From an uncultured Oscillospiraceae bacterium (GTDB taxonomy: Bacteria; Bacillota_A; Clostridia; Oscillospirales; Oscillospiraceae), in the NCBI GenBank assembly GCA_900754605.1, contig CAAEDK010000225.1, forward strand, positions 1-32,789: DNA of 32,789 nucleotides. The letters are read 5' to 3'. The notes beneath the pieces were generated by a model, which was given only the letters and a program-made list of their open reading frames with translations, searched no databases and was not told the origin of the DNA. Position 1 is the first letter of the stretch. Each line of letters starts with the position of its first letter. This document shows positions 7,326 through 14,867 of this stretch, piece after piece. A program made the translations under genes and the position numbers.

Positions 7326-8084
7326 TCAATCATGCTGCGCAGAGATCTCCTCGGCCAGCATCCGATAGGCCTCGGCCCCGCGGGAGTAGGGATCGTAGTC
7401 CAGTACGGGCATCCCATGGCTGGGGGCTTCAGAGAGACGGACGTTGCGGGGGATCACTGTGGCGTAGACTTGGCCGGGGAAGTGACGCTTGACCTCTTCT
7501 GCCACCTGGAGGGACAGATTGGTGCGGCTGTCGAACATGGTCAGCAGCACCCCTTCGATGGACAACTTTGGGTTAAGCCCACGCTTGACCAGCCGGACTG
7601 TGGCCAGCAGATCGCTGAGGCCCTCTAGGGCATAGTACTCACACTGTACTGGGACCAACAGAGAGCCAGCAGCGCACAGGGCATTCACAGTGAGCATCTC
7701 CAGGGAGGGGGGGCAGTCGATAAAAATATAGTCATAATTGGGGGACAACTGCTCCAACGCATGTTTCAATAGGTGCTCACGATCAGGGATCGCAATCATT
7801 TCGATGCTGGCTCCGGCCAGGGCCTTGTTAGAAGGGAGCACATCTCCATACTTTGTAGACACCACCGCTTTTTGTGGCTCGGCGCCATTGACGAGGACAT
7901 CATATATATTAGGAGAGGCGGTGTTCTTGTCCACGCCCATGCCGGATGTGGCGTTGGCCTGGGCGTCGAAGTCGCATAGAAGCACGCGCTTTCCCAGGGC
8001 ACGGAGGGCGGCTGTAATGTTCACCGTCGTCGTGGTTTTGCCCACGCCGCCCTTCTGGTTGACGACGGCAATGATATTCGCCAT
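7326..8084 (-). CDS. parA: Chromosome partitioning ATPase ParA (Soj)
   Basis: ParA dimerises on ATP, binds DNA non-specifically, and with ParB moves origins and influences DnaA. The 252-residue protein is the usual chromosomal Soj length. It has a deviant Walker A QKGGVGKTT (10-18), switch I around DFDAQANATSGMG (38-50), and Walker B with IFIDCPPSLEMLTVNAL near 123-139. A C-terminal PRNVRLSEAPSHGMPV segment is typical of chromosomal Soj. AGGAGGT precedes the start. The promoter at 8188-8216 drives parA, parB and the membrane coiled-coil gene. Two parS sites lie just upstream. Confidence 0.97.
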   Translation of the reverse strand: MANIIAVVNQKGGVGKTTTTVNITAALRALGKRVLLCDFDAQANATSGMGVDKNTASPNIYDVLVNGAEPQKAVVSTKYGDVLPSNKALAGASIEMIAIPDREHLLKHALEQLSPNYDYIFIDCPPSLEMLTVNALCAAGSLLVPVQCEYYALEGLSDLLATVRLVKRGLNPKLSIEGVLLTMFDSRTNLSLQVAEEVKRHFPGQVYATVIPRNVRLSEAPSHGMPVLDYDPYSRGAEAYRMLAEEISAQHD

Positions 8085-8187
8085 AGAATACCTCCTGAAC
8101 AGGGAAAATCCAGTTCGCCGCCTGATCCTGCAGCGGCGGCGGAGGATCCAGGCGCCGGAGTTGGATGAGGTGTGATACTAGACCTTT

Positions 8188-8216
8188 ATTATATCAACCT
8201 GTCGCAGACGTTGCAA
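8188..8216 (-). promoter_or_regulatory. parAB promoter
   Basis: Minus-strand TTGCAA (8211-8216), a 17-base spacer and a perfect TATAAT (8188-8193), about 100 bases before parA. It lies downstream of the noc hairpin and both parS sites, so ParB spreading from these sites could affect it. Confidence 0.8.
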
Positions 8217-8267
8217 CTCTTTTGCCCCTTTTTTTCCTGCTTCCGCCGGGAAACAAGAAAAGAGTGG

Positions 8268-8283
8268 TGTTTCACGTGAAACA
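8268..8283. promoter_or_regulatory. parS centromere site 2
   Basis: A perfect TGTTTCACGTGAAACA, 52 bases upstream of the parA -35 and 12 bases from the noc terminator hairpin. Confidence 0.95.
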
Positions 8284-8294
8284 ATTGCAGCGAA

Positions 8295-8319
8295 AGGCGG
8301 GCCGGAGCCCGGCCCGCCT
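8295..8319 (-). terminator. noc terminator hairpin between two parS sites
   Basis: An 11-bp perfect GC-rich stem with a three-base loop follows the noc stop by 32 bases; on the minus strand it is followed by TTTCGC. The T tract is short, so termination may be partial. Confidence 0.6.
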
Positions 8320-8335
8320 AAGGATTGATATGGAA

Positions 8336-8351
8336 TGTTTCACGTGAAACA
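8336..8351. promoter_or_regulatory. parS centromere site 3
   Basis: A perfect TGTTTCACGTGAAACA immediately abutting the noc stop codon and 52 bases from parS site 2. Confidence 0.95.
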
Positions 8352-9173
8352 TCAATGAGAAATGCTCCGAGGGATTTGAATGGTAAGCCAGATGGTGTCT
8401 TCGCGATCCTCTCGCTGGCATTGGGCATCTACTCCGGCAGAGCGCATGAGAGCCATCCCGCGGTCCAGCGTGTTGAGGAACAAGCGGACATCCTTCACAA
8501 CAAAGGTCCGCTTAGGGCGGGGAGAAGGGGCTGCTTCCTGGGGGTGGAGGAGCTCCTGGACCAGTTTCTCTGTCTGAGCAACCGTCAGCCTGCCATCTAG
8601 AATAGCCTGAGCGGCTCTGGCTTGCAGGGAAGAGTCATCCAGAGGGAGGAGGGCGCGGGCATGGCGCTCTGTGGCGCCTCCGTCCCGCAGAGTTTCCAGA
8701 ACATCAGCAGGCAGTTTCAGCAGGCGGAGTTTGTTGGCTACGGCGGACTGACTTTTCCCAATGCGCCGGGCAGCCTCCTCCTGAGAGAGATGATAAGTGG
8801 AGATCAGCTTTTCCAGAGCCAGGGCCTCTTCCCAGAAGTCCAGATCCTTCCGCTGTATATTTTCTACCAGGGCCAGCAGGGAGGCGCGTTGGTTGTCGAT
8901 TTGGAGGGATAGGCAGGGGACCTCCTGAAGGCCTGCCAAACGAGCGGCCCGAAGGCGGCGCTCTCCCGCTACCAGTTCCCAGCCGCCTTGGGCAGAGCGC
9001 CGTACAGTGAGCGGTTGGAGCAGACCGAGGGTCTGGATTGAGTGGGCCAGCTCGTCCAGCTCCTGCTGGGCGAAGACCCTGCGGGGCTGGTCCGGGTTGG
9101 GGGCGATGGCATCCACCGGAAGGAATAGAATCCGGGTACTATCGAAGTTCCCTTTCTTCCGAAGCAGCTGCAT
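8352..9173 (-). CDS. noc: Nucleoid occlusion protein Noc
   Basis: Noc is a ParB paralogue that binds its own 14-bp sites and blocks division over the nucleoid. The 273-residue protein has the CTP-binding motif GERRLRA (70-76) and the helix-turn-helix GKSQSAVANKLRLLKLP (139-155). At the four positions known to switch specificity it has Q142, K148, K153 and R170, exactly the Noc set, against R, T, A and G in the neighbouring ParB. It lacks the GLGRGLNALL ParA-interaction motif. Its N-terminus (MQLLRKKG) is short and basic; a long amphipathic membrane helix is not obvious. AAGGAGGT precedes the start. A near-perfect Noc site lies about 107 bases upstream, which suggests autoregulation. Confidence 0.93.
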   Translation of the reverse strand: MQLLRKKGNFDSTRILFLPVDAIAPNPDQPRRVFAQQELDELAHSIQTLGLLQPLTVRRSAQGGWELVAGERRLRAARLAGLQEVPCLSLQIDNQRASLLALVENIQRKDLDFWEEALALEKLISTYHLSQEEAARRIGKSQSAVANKLRLLKLPADVLETLRDGGATERHARALLPLDDSSLQARAAQAILDGRLTVAQTEKLVQELLHPQEAAPSPRPKRTFVVKDVRLFLNTLDRGMALMRSAGVDAQCQREDREDTIWLTIQIPRSISH

Positions 9174-9279
9174 GAGAAAGACCTCCTTATATCGAGTGTA
9201 GCAGTCAAAAGAATCTGATATTCATAGTTTACCATATTTTGGAATATAAAAAGCCGAAGTACGTCGAGGGATACAAGAA

Positions 9280-9293
9280 ATTTCCAGGGAAAT
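9280..9293. promoter_or_regulatory. Predicted Noc-binding site (NBS) upstream of noc
   Basis: ATTTCCAGGGAAAT matches the B. subtilis Noc site ATTTCCCGGGAAAT at 13 of 14 positions; the only change is at the central dinucleotide, and both six-base arms are intact. I saw no other match this good in the window when checking CCCGGG-centred sequences. Confidence 0.65.
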
Positions 9294-9443
9294 TCAGTGG
9301 ATGAAACGTTGCATTTGCAGGAAATTGACATAGCTAATGCATTAAAATGCGGGGTGCAAAGAGAGGAAGGTTACATAGGATGTAGAAAAAACGAACAGAA
9401 AATTGTGAAAAACGAGAAAAAATGAGAAATATAAAAATATAAG

Positions 9444-9472
9444 TTGAGAAAATGCTGTGTGATGTGTATACT
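9444..9472 (+). promoter_or_regulatory. Promoter of the symporter gene
   Basis: TTGAGA, 17-base spacer, TATACT. The preceding 60 bases are A-tract rich, resembling an UP element. The leader to the ATG is about 74 bases. Confidence 0.75.
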
Positions 9473-9552
9473 GATAAAAGAAGCGGGAATGGCATTGTTT
9501 GCAAGTGAGCGGAAAAGTACATGCGTTTCTGTTTCTGGAAGGAGTGTGTGAT

Positions 9553-10812
9553 ATGGAACGTAAAAGGAAGCTTCCGCTGGCATTTTGGATTTTTGTTGGA
9601 CTGCTGGTGGGTATCGCCGCCGGGATGGCGCTGATGAATATCAGTGTGGGCAGCATCGAGGGTAAGGAGTTTGCCAAAGCATACATCAAGCCCTGGGGAG
9701 ACATTTTCCTGAATCTGCTCAAGTTTGTGGTGGTGCCCATCGTGCTGTTCTCCATCGCTGCTGGTGTGATCTCTATGAAGGACATCAGCAAGGTGGGGTC
9801 CATCGGACTGAAAACCATTGTATTTTATATGTGCACGACCGCCTTTGCGGTAATTCTGGCATTGATCTTGGCCAGTGTGGCCAAGGGGATGCGCTGGTTT
9901 CCTCTGCTGGAGACCAGTGGTCTGAGTTATGAGGCCCCAGCAGGGCAGTCATTTATGGACACTATTGTGTCCATCTTCCCATCCAATGCGATTCAGCCGT
10001 TGGCCAGCGCTACAATGCTCCAGGTCATCGTGATCTCTCTGTTCCTGGGCTTCGGTGTGCTGCTGGCTGGGGAGAAGGGGCTGGCGACAGCGCAGATCAT
10101 TGACAGCCTCAATGAGGTGTTCATCAAGATCATGGATGTGATCATTCGCTTGTCTCCCATCGGTGTGGCCTGCCTGATCTGCCCGGTGGTGGCGGAGAAC
10201 GGTCCAAAGATCCTGGGCAGCCTGCTTACGGTGCTCCTGGTGGCCTATGGCGGATACTTGATCCATGCAGTGGTCGTCTACTCCTCCACGGTTAAGGTGT
10301 TTGCTGGTATTTCACCAATTCAATTCTTTAAAGGAATGGCGCCTGCCATGATGATGGCCTTTTCTTCTGCCTCATCAGTAGGAGCGCTGCCCTTCAACAT
10401 GGAGTGCACGGAACGGCTGGGCGCCCGGCGTGAGGTGTCCTCCTTCGTCCTGCCCCTGGGGGCTACCATTAACATGGATGGTACTGCCATCTACCAAGGT
10501 GTGTGCTCCGTATTCATCGCCAGCTGCTTCGGCGTGGACCTGACACTGGGCAATATGGTGACGATCGTACTCACTGCCACCCTGGCCTCCATCGGCACTG
10601 CCGGTGTTCCCGGTGCGGGTATGGTCATGCTGACCATGGTGCTTCAGAGCGTCAACATCCCGATCGAGGGCATTGCCCTAGTGGCCGGTATCGACCGACT
10701 CTTCGACATGGGCCGAACCACCATCAACATCACGGGGGATGCGGCCTGTGCCCTGGTCGTTTCCAAGCTGGAGGACCGGAAGGAGGCACGCACCCGCGCT
10801 GTCCGGGGATGA
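9553..10812 (+). CDS. Dicarboxylate/amino acid:cation symporter (GltPh type)
   Basis: This is a member of the DAACS family, sodium- or proton-coupled importers of glutamate, aspartate or C4-dicarboxylates in the cell membrane. The start chosen gives 419 residues with GGAAGGAG eight bases upstream; an earlier in-frame ATG lacks a site. Diagnostic elements are the serine-rich hairpin FSSASSVGALP near 270-280, NMDGT at 307-311, and DMGRTTINITGD at 385-396. The last matches the archaeal GltPh transport site, keeping the residues equivalent to D394, R397, T398, N401 and D405. The arginine (R388) points to an acidic substrate. It is a single-gene unit with its own promoter and a terminator at 10842-10876. 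Confidence 0.93.
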   Translation: MERKRKLPLAFWIFVGLLVGIAAGMALMNISVGSIEGKEFAKAYIKPWGDIFLNLLKFVVVPIVLFSIAAGVISMKDISKVGSIGLKTIVFYMCTTAFAVILALILASVAKGMRWFPLLETSGLSYEAPAGQSFMDTIVSIFPSNAIQPLASATMLQVIVISLFLGFGVLLAGEKGLATAQIIDSLNEVFIKIMDVIIRLSPIGVACLICPVVAENGPKILGSLLTVLLVAYGGYLIHAVVVYSSTVKVFAGISPIQFFKGMAPAMMMAFSSASSVGALPFNMECTERLGARREVSSFVLPLGATINMDGTAIYQGVCSVFIASCFGVDLTLGNMVTIVLTATLASIGTAGVPGAGMVMLTMVLQSVNIPIEGIALVAGIDRLFDMGRTTINITGDAACALVVSKLEDRKEARTRAVRG

Positions 10813-10841
10813 CAGCAGATTGGAATTTCTTTAGATAGACT

Positions 10842-10876
10842 GAGCCAGCCGGAGTGAGATATGCTCTGGCTGGCTC
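10842..10876 (+). terminator. Terminator of the symporter gene
   Basis: A 13-bp stem (one G-T wobble) with a nine-base loop, followed by TTTGC, 29 bases after the stop. Confidence 0.75.
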
Positions 10877-10958
10877 TTTGCATTAACTGTAAAGGGAACC
10901 ACCTTACAAAAGGGGGGGCAGCAGTTTAGAGTGCCGGAAAAAAGAGGGAAAAGCGGTA

Positions 10959-10979
10959 TGTGGGAAAAAAATTCCCACA
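10959..10979. promoter_or_regulatory. Operator-like inverted repeat upstream of xpt promoter
   Basis: TGTGGGAA and TTCCCACA flank five A. The element ends 17 bases before the -35 hexamer, a position suited to a regulator. It has a short T-poor surround on the plus strand and so is unlikely to be a terminator. Confidence 0.5.
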
Positions 10980-10996
10980 AGAACGGGAAAAAGGGA

Positions 10997-11025
10997 TTGC
11001 AGAACGACAAAATATTTTGTAGAAT
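10997..11025 (+). promoter_or_regulatory. Promoter of xpt
   Basis: TTGCAG, 17-base spacer, TAGAAT. The spacer contains the palindrome CAAAATATTTTG, which could be a second operator. The -35 is weak. Confidence 0.55.
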
Positions 11026-11045
11026 AACACTGTATCGCCATCGAC

Positions 11046-11070
11046 CGTGGCCCGTTTACTCCGGGCCACG
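11046..11070 (+). terminator. Terminator-like hairpin in the xpt leader
   Basis: CGTGGCCCG and CGGGCCACG pair around a seven-base loop, followed by CCGTTCTTTT. A second small stem (CCGGG with CCCGG) follows. It lies between the promoter and the xpt start, so it could act as an attenuator. Confidence 0.5.
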
Positions 11071-11139
11071 CCGTTCTTTTCCGGGCGCTCCCCGGGAAGA
11101 AAGGCCACAGGAAGAAAAGAGAAGGGTGGAGGAGAACCG

Positions 11140-11718
11140 ATGGAGCTTTTGAAAGAGCGGATCCGCAAAGACGGAAAGGTAAAGGGGACCGATGTGCTGA
11201 AGGTGGACAGCTTTTTGAACCACCAGATGGACGTGGAGTTGTTTGCTGAGCTCGGCAAGGAATTTAAGCGGCGGTTTGCTGACTGTGAGATCAACAAGAT
11301 CTTGACCATCGAGGCCTCCGGAATAGGGATCGCCTGTGTGGCGGCCCAGTATTTCCACTGTCCGGTGATTTTCGCGAAAAAGAGCCAGACCAAGAATATT
11401 GCTGGTGAGGTGTATACTTCTCAAGTAGAGTCCTTCACCCACGGTCGGGTATACGATATCATCGTAGCGAAGGAGTTTTTGGGTCCTGGTGATAAAGTAC
11501 TGCTCATTGATGACTTCCTAGCCAATGGTGCAGCCCTGGAAGGCCTTGCCCAGCTAGTAAAGGACGCTGGTGCGGAGCTGGTGGGTGCTGGAATCGTCAT
11601 TGAGAAGGCATTTCAGCCCGGTGGTGACCGCCTGAGGGAGAAAGGGCTGCGCATCGAGGCGCTGGCCCGCGTCCAGTCTATGAATGAGGAGACTGGGATC
11701 ACTTTTGCGGACGACTGA
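11140..11718 (+). CDS. xpt: Xanthine phosphoribosyltransferase
   Basis: Xpt converts xanthine and PRPP to XMP in purine salvage. The start at this ATG gives 192 residues, the usual length, with GGAGGAG upstream. The longer reading frame that begins at 11047 would translate the leader hairpin and is rejected. The PRPP-binding loop is VLLIDDFLANGAAL (120-133). The N-terminal MELLKERIRKDGKV and the LNHQMD segment (26-31) are typical of Xpt. The purine nucleoside-type ABC transporter begins 86 bases downstream with no strong terminator between, so uptake and salvage are probably co-expressed. Regulation may act through the leader elements at 10959-11070. Confidence 0.93.
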   Translation: MELLKERIRKDGKVKGTDVLKVDSFLNHQMDVELFAELGKEFKRRFADCEINKILTIEASGIGIACVAAQYFHCPVIFAKKSQTKNIAGEVYTSQVESFTHGRVYDIIVAKEFLGPGDKVLLIDDFLANGAALEGLAQLVKDAGAELVGAGIVIEKAFQPGGDRLREKGLRIEALARVQSMNEETGITFADD

Positions 11719-11804
11719 ATCCGCAGAATGAGGGATTAAGATCGCCTTAGGCGGTTTTAATAAAAGTAAGGATGAAACGAACGATTCAGAAGGAGGAACT
11801 TTGC

Positions 11805-13061
11805 ATGAAGAAAAAGATTCTCGCACTTGTCATGGCTGCGGCTATGACTCTGGGCCTCACCGCCTGTGGCGGCGGGGACTCCAGCAGCGCCGGTTCCGCT
11901 GCCAGCACCGGCTCTCAGAGCGCTGGCTCCGCCAGCAATGTGAGCGCGTCTGACTTTAAGGTGGGCGCCATCTACATCAACAAGAAGAGCGACACCGCTG
12001 GCTACACCTACGCCCACCACACCGGCATCACCAAGGCTATGGAGGCCCTGGGCATGGATGTGGACAAGCAGCTGTTCATTGTAGACGAGGTTCCCGAGGA
12101 CGATACCCAGGTGGGCGCCGCCGTGGACACCCTGGTGGGTGAGGGCTGCAATATCATCTTCGGCATCTCTTTCGGCTATCTGAATGAGATGGAGGTAAAG
12201 GCTGAGGAGTATCCCGATGTGATCTTCTCCCACGCCACCGGCTTTAAGAGCAATGAGACCAACTACAATAACTACTTTGGCCGCATTTATCAGGCCCGCT
12301 ACCTGGCCGGCCTGGCTGCTGGTCTGAAGAGCCTGGAGACTGGCAATAACAACATTGGTTATGTCTCTGCTTACGACACCGAGTATGCTGAGACCTGCTC
12401 CGGCATCAATGGCTTCACCTTGGGTGTCCAGGCTGTCAACCCTGAGGCTACTGTGTATGTTAAGGAACTGGGCGCTTGGGCTGATGAGGTGAACGAGTAT
12501 GCCTTTGCCGAGGAGCTCATCAACAGCTATGGCTGCGGCATTGTGGCTCAGCACTGTGACTCCGCTCAGCCTCAGCTGGCTGCGGAGAAGGCCGGCGTGT
12601 TCGGCTGCGGCTACAACTCCGACATGACCGCTGATGCTCCCAAGGCTCACCTGACTGCTCCTGTGTGGAACTGGGATGTGTATTACAAGCACGCCATCGA
12701 GACCGCGATGTCCTGTGAGTCTGCAGATCAGTTCGTCACCGCCATGAAGGGTCCTGCTTACTACGGCGGCCTGAACGAGGGCATGGTGGATGTGTCCCCC
12801 CTCAGCGACAACTGCGCTGCCGGCACTCAGGATGCCATTGACCAGGTCAAGGCCCTGATCGGTTCCGGTGAGTGGGATGTGTTCTCCGGTGTGAAGCTGA
12901 ATGTCACCGTTGCTGACGGCAAGGCTTCCGTGGAGAAGGTGGACGCTCCCCTGATGACCAACGATGGAACTGAGATCGTCGCTGCTGGCGGCACCTCTGT
13001 GGAGGACAGTGTCATCACCGGCAGCATGAACTACCTGGTGGAGGGCGTGAAGAACGCCTGA
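11805..13061 (+). CDS. nupN: BMP-family nucleoside-binding lipoprotein
   Basis: This is the substrate-binding lipoprotein of an ABC transporter of the BMP/PnrA family, which bind purine or other nucleosides outside the membrane. The start with AAGGAGGA eight bases upstream gives 418 residues. A short basic n-region and a hydrophobic stretch end at the lipobox LTAC, with C21 as the lipidated residue. A serine/glycine-rich tether follows to about residue 45. The ligand-binding body includes IIFGISFGYLNEM and NNYFGRIYQARYLAGL segments typical of the family. Codons are very uniform and GC-ending, suggesting high expression. A 16-bp hairpin follows the gene. The exact ligand is inferred from neighbours (xpt and NupOPQ homologues). 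Confidence 0.9.
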   Translation: MKKKILALVMAAAMTLGLTACGGGDSSSAGSAASTGSQSAGSASNVSASDFKVGAIYINKKSDTAGYTYAHHTGITKAMEALGMDVDKQLFIVDEVPEDDTQVGAAVDTLVGEGCNIIFGISFGYLNEMEVKAEEYPDVIFSHATGFKSNETNYNNYFGRIYQARYLAGLAAGLKSLETGNNNIGYVSAYDTEYAETCSGINGFTLGVQAVNPEATVYVKELGAWADEVNEYAFAEELINSYGCGIVAQHCDSAQPQLAAEKAGVFGCGYNSDMTADAPKAHLTAPVWNWDVYYKHAIETAMSCESADQFVTAMKGPAYYGGLNEGMVDVSPLSDNCAAGTQDAIDQVKALIGSGEWDVFSGVKLNVTVADGKASVEKVDAPLMTNDGTEIVAAGGTSVEDSVITGSMNYLVEGVKNA

Positions 13062-13091
13062 TCCTTAAGCAGAACTTTGCTGAATGACCCG

Positions 13092-13129
13092 CAAGACCGG
13101 GCCGGCCATTACCGGCCGGCCCGGTCTTG
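13092..13129 (+). terminator. Strong 16-bp hairpin between the binding protein and ATPase genes
   Basis: A perfect 16-bp GC-rich stem with a six-base loop starts 30 bases after the stop and is followed by GCCTTTGC. With its weak T tract it probably acts as a partial terminator or 3' stabiliser, giving more binding protein than transporter. Confidence 0.7.
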
Positions 13130-13245
13130 GCCTTTGCTCCCTGGGCCGGAAAGTGTCCGACCTGGGGAGGAGAGACGATACAAAGAGTAATATAAGCATA
13201 AAATAGTACTTTTAAGAATGAAAACCATAGAGGGAGCGTGGTTCC

Positions 13246-14865
13246 ATGGCGGCGGAATACGCCATTGAGATGCGGGGCATCACCAAGACCTTCGGCAGTG
13301 TGGTGGCCAATAAAGATGTGAATCTTACCCTGCGGAAAGGGGAGATCCTGGCTCTGCTGGGGGAAAACGGGTCCGGTAAGACAACGCTGATGAATATGTT
13401 GTCCGGTATCTACCAGCCGGACAGCGGCGAGATCCTGGTGGATGGAACACCGGTTTCCATCCGGTCCCCCCAGGAGGCCAAGACACTGGGAATCGGTATG
13501 GTTCACCAGCACTTTAAGCTGGTGGATGTGTTCACTGCTGCGGATAATATCTGGATGGGGCGTGAGAAGCCTGGCTTTGCCCTGAAGCGGGGCCGCTATG
13601 ACGAGATCCGGGAGATGGCTCAGCGGTTTGGTTTTGAAATCGATCCCCGGAAAAAGGTAGCCAATATGGCTGTTTCAGAGAAGCAGACCCTGGAGATCAT
13701 CAAGGTACTGTACTATGGGGCTAAGGTCATTATCCTGGATGAGCCCACTGCGGTGCTCACCGTTCAGGAGATCGACAAGCTATTCTCCGTGCTGCGGAGG
13801 ATGAAGGAGGACGGACACTCCATCATCATCATCACACATAAGCTTAATGAGGTGATGGACATCTCTGATCGTGTGGCCATTCTGCGCAAGGGCGAGTATA
13901 TCACCACGGTCAACACCGCTGAGACCAACGAGCAGGCTCTTACGGAGTGGATGGTGGGCCGGAAGATCGACCTGAACATTGACCGGCCTGTGGTGGAAAA
14001 AACTCGGCCGCTGCTTGAGATCCGGGACCTGACCATCAAGAACGATGAGGGCGCGGTGGCCATTGATAAGGTGAGCTTTTATATCCGGGGCGGCGAGATC
14101 CTGGGTGTGGCGGGGATCGCCGGCTGTGGTCAGAAGGAGCTGTGCGAGGCCATCGCTGGCCTTCGTCCGATCCAGTCCGGCCTGATGATCCACAAAGGGG
14201 ATAACATTGTAGGACTTCCCCCCAAGACCATTTTGGAAAAAGGGATCTCTATGTCCTTTATCCCGGAAGACCGGCTGGGTATGGGACTGGCCCCCTCGAT
14301 GTCTATCACGGACAACATGATCCTGAAAAACTATGGCGAGACCAAGGGACCCTTCGTGGACCGGAAGGCAGGCCGGGCCGCTGCCCAGCAGGTGATCGAG
14401 CAGCTGGGCGTGGTCACCCCCTCCACCGAGACCCCAGTGCGTCGGCTGTCTGGCGGAAATGTGCAGAAAGTGCTGCTGGGCCGGGAAATCAAGGCGGGGC
14501 CTAATGTCATTGTCACTGCCTATCCAGTTCGAGGCCTGGATATCAACTCGTCCTACGCCATTTACAACATCTTAAACCAACAGAAGAAGGACGGGGTGGG
14601 CATTCTGTTTGTAGGCGAGGATCTGGATGTGATGCTGGCCCTGTGTGATAAGATCATGGTACTCTGTCATGGAAAGGTCATGGGTGTGGTTCATGCCCAT
14701 AAGACCTCCAAGGAGGAACTAGGTCTTATGATGACTGGCGCATTGGATCTGACCTATAAGTATGAGGACAAGCCTGCCGGCATCGCCCGGGACACCAACA
14801 TCAGCGCCCAGGAGCTGCAGGAACTGGAGCAGCAGGAGAGCGGCAGCCAGGAAGGAGAGGACTGA
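13246..14865 (+). CDS. nupO: Nucleoside ABC transporter, double ATP-binding protein
   Basis: The 539-residue protein carries two ABC ATPase domains, as in B. subtilis NupO (YufO). The first has Walker A GENGSGKTT (39-47), a variant signature AVSEKQ (142-147) and Walker B VIILDEPTA (161-169), and looks competent. The second is degenerate, as usual in this family: GIAGCGQKE (290-298) in place of Walker A, a good signature LSGGN (401-405), and VIVTAYPVRGLD (421-432) without the Walker B acidic pair. A glutamine/glutamate-rich tail ends the protein. GAGGGAG lies about ten bases before the start. Two bases separate it from the first permease gene. Confidence 0.93.
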   Translation: MAAEYAIEMRGITKTFGSVVANKDVNLTLRKGEILALLGENGSGKTTLMNMLSGIYQPDSGEILVDGTPVSIRSPQEAKTLGIGMVHQHFKLVDVFTAADNIWMGREKPGFALKRGRYDEIREMAQRFGFEIDPRKKVANMAVSEKQTLEIIKVLYYGAKVIILDEPTAVLTVQEIDKLFSVLRRMKEDGHSIIIITHKLNEVMDISDRVAILRKGEYITTVNTAETNEQALTEWMVGRKIDLNIDRPVVEKTRPLLEIRDLTIKNDEGAVAIDKVSFYIRGGEILGVAGIAGCGQKELCEAIAGLRPIQSGLMIHKGDNIVGLPPKTILEKGISMSFIPEDRLGMGLAPSMSITDNMILKNYGETKGPFVDRKAGRAAAQQVIEQLGVVTPSTETPVRRLSGGNVQKVLLGREIKAGPNVIVTAYPVRGLDINSSYAIYNILNQQKKDGVGILFVGEDLDVMLALCDKIMVLCHGKVMGVVHAHKTSKEELGLMMTGALDLTYKYEDKPAGIARDTNISAQELQELEQQESGSQEGED

Positions 14866-14867
14866 CC

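Larger units (their letters stand above)
9174..9552. other. Divergent intergenic region between noc and the symporter gene
   Basis: This 379-base AT-rich region separates the minus-strand noc from the plus-strand symporter. It holds a candidate Noc-binding site (9280-9293), a purine-rich A-tract stretch (about 9380-9440) and the symporter promoter (9444-9472). On the minus strand AT-rich hexamers such as TAAACT near 9230 could serve noc, but no clear -35 was found. No gene is supported inside it. Confidence 0.8.
10813..11139. other. Intergenic region upstream of xpt
   Basis: This 327-base stretch holds the symporter terminator, an imperfect palindrome near 10888-10908, a run of seven G (10912-10918), a 21-base perfect inverted repeat (10959-10979), the xpt promoter and a strong leader hairpin. 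The conserved core of the purine riboswitch is absent. No gene is supported. Confidence 0.8.

Noticed and set aside
9386..9400. ACGAACA sequence resembling part of a PurR PurBox
   Set aside because: Only a partial match, lying before the symporter rather than a purine gene; not enough to call a PurR site.
9380..9440. AT- and purine-rich stretch near noc considered as a replication origin
   Set aside because: There are no DnaA boxes nearby and the stretch is explained as an UP-like element ahead of the symporter promoter.
11085..11098. CTCCCCGGGAAGAA as a second Noc site
   Set aside because: It matches only about 9 of 14 positions of the consensus.
11047..11139. In-frame N-terminal extension of xpt
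   Set aside because: It would translate the leader hairpin, lacks a ribosome binding site and is not part of the Xpt family; the ATG at 11140 has a strong site.
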